Part shown: piece after piece, positions 59,703-64,000 of the stretch
Layout of the letters: each line of letters starts with the position of its first letter
Position numbering within the stretch: position 1 is the first letter of the stretch
Notes under the pieces: generated by a model
What the model was told of the DNA's origin: nothing
The model's input: the letters and a program-made list of their open reading frames with translations, nothing else
Database searches by the model: none
Translations under genes and position numbers: made by a program
From: Pontederia crassipes
Lineage: Eukaryota > Streptophyta > Magnoliopsida > Commelinales > Pontederiaceae
Direction of reading: 5' to 3'
Length of the DNA: 64,000 nucleotides
Assembly (NCBI GenBank): GCA_030549335.1
Contig: CM060189.1
Coordinates: 50,934,917-50,998,916 of the forward strand

Positions 59703-60085
59703 AATAAACATCAATTAAAGAAAGGTAAAAAACTTGGATTAACAAATTATGCGACAGACTTAACTAGTAATCGCATGGCATCCAAAGAACATGATTTTTG
59801 TATTGATTCATTGTGTATGATAAAACAAATTAAAGTTGGCCTGGACTCTAATGATAAATTATTTAATCATATTATTTATCAATGCATTAAGAAAAGAATA
59901 TAAGTAAATGTAGAAAGATAGATATGTGTTATATCATAAACATTAATAATAAAATATTAAATTAGTAACCGACGGACCAAGCCTTCGAAATTATCGACGG
60001 ATTCAAATCCAACAGTATATAATATAATACATATCTATCTTAGATTTATTTATAATATAATATTATTAATATTATAATAATATAT
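59703..60085. other. AT-rich intergenic DNA
   Basis: No gene is seen. It ends in a TAATATTATTA-rich stretch just before the Copia LTR. Confidence 0.5.
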
Positions 60086-61118
60086 TATAGGATCTCAAAG
60101 GGCACTAGGGGGTGAATTGGTGTTTAATCCAAAAATGCCGATTTCACAAAAACCGTCGCAGAAGCTTAAAATCGATTCTTAAAACTTTTTTTAATTAATG
60201 CAATTTAGATCATAAACACAATATGAGAGGGAGAAAGATAATTCAAACACAATGAACACGGGAGGTTATTGACGAGATTCGGCCACACCTTGGCCTACGT
60301 CTTCCACTCCGACTTCTTAACCTCGAGACCGTCATAGATTCCACTAAGCACTTTCTTTGTTCCAAATGGGGCAAGGAAGAAAGCCCTTTACACAACAATA
60401 TTTTCTCTACTTCGAGAGGCAAGGCAAACCTCTCCTCCTAAGAAGCTAATCTTTTCTCTCGTTCAAGATGTAAGATTTGAAATCTCTTTTATACAAGAAC
60501 TATCACAATCTTGGAGTTTTACTTCAATGCTTTGATGGGTGTCTTTGCTTCTAACTTTGGCGCTTCTTTTATAGGCTCTAGTATGTGAAAAATTCGTCTA
60601 AAATTTATTCCACATTTTTCTCCTTGAAATATAGCTCAACGCAACGGTCATATAGACTGGTCCATAAATGCGATCGACTGATCCACTGCTAGAGAAAAAT
60701 GTGGAATAAATGTGGAATAAATTCACAGCTGGTCAATTGACCAGTATCGTCTTGACGTCCTCCGGAGCAGCTTATGTATTTATCGATCGACTAGTATCTC
60801 CAGATTGGTCGACCGGTGTTCTTTCGACTGGCTTTCATTGTGTCAACCGACAAGTTGATCGTGCTGCACTATTTTAATCATAACATTGTATGGTTATCCG
60901 AATTAGATAATCTTGGATTCTATGGATAGCTAACAGGATTCTCTACAACTTTGATATTCATCTTCCATCTCTAACAATATCGTAGTCAATTATTTAATCA
61001 AAGTGTAGTACATAAAGTTATTCATTTTGTTTAAATTTTTTTAACATTTAACTTTAATCTTTCGATATTTGTATTATTAAAATATAATTATATAAAGCAT
61101 TAAAACTTTGACCCAACA
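60086..61118 (-). repeat. 3' LTR of a Copia element
   Basis: In plus orientation it starts TATAGGATCTCAAAGGGCAC (TG mutated to TA) and ends GACCCAACA. It aligns with the copy starting at 63398, for example CGATTTCACAAAAA, GCAGAAGCTTAAAATCGATT, ATTCCACTAAGCA and GGCAAGGAAGAAAGCC versus its near match. Substitutions are frequent, so the insertion is not recent. The plus-strand right border is set by the polypurine tract next to it. Confidence 0.8.
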
Positions 61119-63395
61119 ATCTTCCCCTTTTTTATGAAGACAAACTGAGAAATATGAAAAATATATAAGTTGAAAAAAGTTGTAAAATTCTTGTAAAATC
61201 AATTTTACTCCCCCTAACACGTCGCTTTCCTTACAATGGTAGATATTCACATAAATATTAATTGTAAGGTATTCTTCGTATAAGGTTATATTCAGATCAT
61301 ATTTCTTCTATATTTCTCTCCATTTTGTTTCATAAAAAAGAATAATTTATATATGAAGCATATAAGAAACCATATGCAAGTCCCCCTTAATCATATTTTC
61401 AAAAAATTTAATCTTCCCCTTTTTTAATATAATAGACATGCAAAGTATTTGCATCATAAAGACAACTCCTCTTAAATTTATGGCTATTTTATAATGAAAA
61501 CCTATTTATGAAAGCCACAGAAAAATTATTAAGAATCAAAATTTTGCATAAAACTTTGATACAATAATGATATGTCAAAATAAGGTTAAAAATTTTAACA
61601 CGCTCCTCCTATCACTATGACCAATTTTTTTTGTTCCTTTCTTTCCTTTTAAAGAAATAGTAATTTTAAAATTTTGAGTAAAATAAAAAAAATTGGCTTA
61701 ACATTTAAGAACCGTGAGAAAAAAATGCAAGAGTATAACCAATAATACTTTTACCATAACCTTTATGCATTCACATTTTCAATTCCACTTGTTCTTTGCA
61801 TGTGAGGCATACCTACAAAAACAATTAAGTAACCTTTGGTAGTCAAAATTTTTTGAGTCCTATTTTGTTAGACATTGTTCCTTTTGGAACCCAAATCATC
61901 CCATATTGTGAAGGTTCTTTTATTTTGCATTGATATGCATAATGATCATAAAATTCATATAAAACATGTAATATGTGATTTTCTATCATAGGAATGATTA
62001 GATTTCCAATAAGAATGTACAAAGGATTTTCTAAAATTACTTTTAGTTACATGAAAAATAGTCTTTTTATTATTTTGTGCATTTTTAAAAAAAAATTCTT
62101 GTTTTATTTTTTCTAAGGAACATGCTAGTTTTACAATTTCACAAACATGTATAATTTCCAAAGTATTAATTTCATTTTTTTTAGTTGTTCATGTTCCATA
62201 AACATGTATCCTTTTCTTCTTTTAGTTTTTCAATCCCATGTAGTAATTTTTCATTTTTCTCTTTAATTGAAAATATCTTTTTATGAGGGAGGAAAGTTCT
62301 TCATTCACATCTAAATGAATATTTTCTTCAGAAAAGCTCAATGAGTCATTATTTGAAATTGAATAAGCCATTAAGCATAGATATGCATCCTCACTAGAAG
62401 AGCTTGATGAGTCATTTGAGCCATTAAGCATATGTTCTTCATATTTCATTTTTTCCCCTTTATGAGATTTGTCTTCTTTGTAATGTTTGTGTAATCTTCG
62501 GGTTGGCTTTTCATTCTTCTATTTCTTTTTCACCAACTTATACTTATCTAGTTTCTTGTGTCGCGAGCGAGTATCTTTTCATCCACTTCTTTTTTATTTG
62601 AATCTTTCGTTCGCTTTCAATGCCAATGCGGATGTTTTCTTCTTGTGGGCTTTTTCTTTTTCTTCTTCTTCCTGGATTCCGATTTCATACGTTACCAATG
62701 AACCAATTAGAAAATTAGAATTCAGATTATTTAAGTCTTTTTTTCAATCACGGTCCTCTTTATATGCCATTTGGAGATGAGCGACCTGAGAAACTTTTTC
62801 ACTTTTTGGGAATTAGTTCTTGGCTCGCCCAAGTAAGCTAAGTCATTCATAATATCGTTACAACAAACAACTATATCATTAATGGATTCATTTTCTAGCA
62901 TTTTTAAAGAATCATATTGGTGATTTAAAAGGTTTAATATAGATTCTTTAAATTTATCCGTTCCTTTGTAATTAGTAATATGTTTCTTCCAAATCTCGGT
63001 TCCACTTTCACAACTAAAAATTTGATTGAATTCCATTGAGTTGAAAGCACAATAAAAAAAATTTAGCTTTCCAATCCAGTTTTGAAAAATCTTTTGTCGT
63101 TCGTCATAATCTTAATGTAATTTTTCATGTAAATAATAGCCTTTTTCAATAATATCCCACATATCAATACCAATGGAACATATGTATGCTTGAATCCTAA
63201 TTTTTCAATAAGCAAAATTTGATGCATTAAAAAGCGGAGGGCTAACAATAGATTGACATTCGGAAAAACTAAATCGACTTGATGTCATGGCTCTTAAAGA
63301 TTATTAAATCTTTAAAAAAAGATGATTAAATCTTTAAAATGATTAGATCTAAAAATGATTAGATCTTAAAATAAGAGCAACCTACTCTGATACCA
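61119..63395 (-). mobile_element. Internal region of a Copia retrotransposon lacking pol
   Basis: On the minus strand the primer-binding site TGGTATCAGAG (63395-63385, complementary to initiator tRNA-Met) follows the 5' LTR by two bases. The polypurine tract AAAAAAGGGGAAGAT is at 61133-61119, beside the 3' LTR. Between them only gag remnants (62222-63288) are recognisable. About 1.1 kb of A+T-rich sequence occupies the place where protease, integrase and reverse transcriptase should be. Confidence 0.8.
62222..63288 (-). pseudogene. Copia gag pseudogene (UBN2-type)
   Basis: On the minus strand it starts with ATG at 63288 (MTSSRFSFSECQSIVSPPLF ... NFAY) and is stopped by TGA at 63207-63205, where the family has Trp (AYWK). 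Downstream pieces in shifted frames include ESILNLLNHQYDSLKM, DIMNDLAYLGEP and KVKKFLRSLISKW, typical of the retrotransposon gag (UBN2) domain. Finally DSSSSSSEDAYLCLMA is typical of the end of gag. The zinc knuckle is not intact. Confidence 0.75.
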
Positions 63396-63397
63396 AT

Positions 63398-64000
63398 TGT
63401 AGAATCTCAAAGGGCACCAAGAGGAAGGGGGAGGGGTAAATTGATGTTTAATCCAAAAATGTCGATTTCACAAAAATCATTGCAGAAGCTTAAAATCGAT
63501 TCTTAAAACCTTTTTGAATTAATGCAATTCAGTTCATAAACACAATATGAGAGGGAGAGAGAGAGAATTCAAGTACAATGTACACGGATGATTGTTGATA
63601 AGGTTCGGTCATACCTTGACCTACGTCCCCGCTCCGACTTTTCGACCTCAAGATCGTCGGATATTCCACTAAGCATTTCCTTTGTTTCAAATGAGACAAG
63701 GAAGAAAGCCATTTACATAACCACATTTTCTATGTTTCGAAAGGCAAGACAAATCTCTCCTCCTAGAAAGCTAATATTTTCTCTCGCTCAAGTGGTAACA
63801 TTTGTAACCTTTTTTATACAGAAGCTCTAACAATCTTTCTGAAAAATAGTTTCTCTCTTTTACAATAAAACACTCATAAGAAGAGAAGAGAGAAAGAAAG
63901 AAAGCTCTAAATAATAACTTCAAGGAAAAAGATATTCTTTTGGTTTCTTGAAATTTCGCTTCAATATTTGGATGGGTGCCTTTGCTTCTGCCTTTGGCAC
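63398..64000 (-). repeat. 5' LTR of the Copia element, cut by window end
   Basis: Plus-strand start TGTAGAATCTCAAAGGGCAC. It matches 60086 onward and would extend about 430 bp beyond the window if it has the same length as the 3' LTR. It contains AG-rich insertions (GAGGAAGGGGGAGGGG, 63420-63436, and GAAGAGAAGAGAGAAAG, 63880-63896) absent from the other copy. Confidence 0.8.

Noticed and set aside
1-64000. tRNA, rRNA or integrated pararetrovirus sequence
   Set aside because: I found no cloverleaf-like gene, no rRNA sequence and no caulimovirid-like coding block by eye.

Overview
This is flowering-plant nuclear DNA. It has split genes with canonical GT-AG introns, a PLS-DYW pentatricopeptide repeat gene, an LHCB1 relic, plant LTR retrotransposons, RTE-type LINEs with (TTG)n tails, and a block that looks like plant mitochondrial DNA. 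The GC-rich LHCB1 relic hints weakly at a monocot, but I cannot name the species.

Five genes are supported by spliced reading frames worked out by hand. (1) A TRAF-type zinc-finger protein, + strand, 9031-11042, two coding exons, 342 aa. (2) A DHRS7-like short-chain dehydrogenase, + strand, 20720-24443, twelve exons, 327 aa. (3) An intronless PLS-DYW PPR protein, - strand, 25396-28017, 873 aa, convergent with gene 2. (4) A DUF3755-like nuclear protein with a SANT-like segment, - strand, 33269-41236, seven exons, 254 aa. (5) A GYP7/TBC1D15-like Rab GTPase-activating protein, - strand, from 56221 down to at least 47368, nine firm exons plus two tentative ones. These are ordinary dispersed plant genes with no operon-like relation.

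The rest is accessory DNA. 1-4640 holds LTR-retrotransposon remnants. 11488-15370 holds a truncated RTE LINE, diverged duplications and a hAT-like element with long inverted ends. 14314-19270 is a gene-relic cluster (class III peroxidase, LHCB1, UGT89-type glycosyltransferase) interrupted by a 2.2-kb solo LTR. 19574-20220 has a 103-bp tandem duplication followed by a fold-back element. 30480-32260 is a probable mitochondrial transfer. 42040-44610 has a degraded fold-back element and a 188-bp duplication. 58846-59693 is a fold-back Mutator-like element with a GC-rich, G-tract core and a perfect 9-bp target duplication. 60086-64000 is a gag-only Copia element cut by the window edge.

The most interesting pattern is a set of retroposon insertions that can be delimited to the base by intact target-site duplications. 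One RTE LINE tail ending in (TTG)n appears as a 0.97-kb LINE, a 0.27-kb LINE, two about 180-bp SINE-like copies with the same 5' end, a 152-bp copy, and two micro-insertions of only 37 and 30 bp. A separate oligo(A)-tailed family left 46-62-bp micro-insertions at three sites, and an 18-bp insertion may be of the same kind. Several sit in introns or next to splice or start sites.
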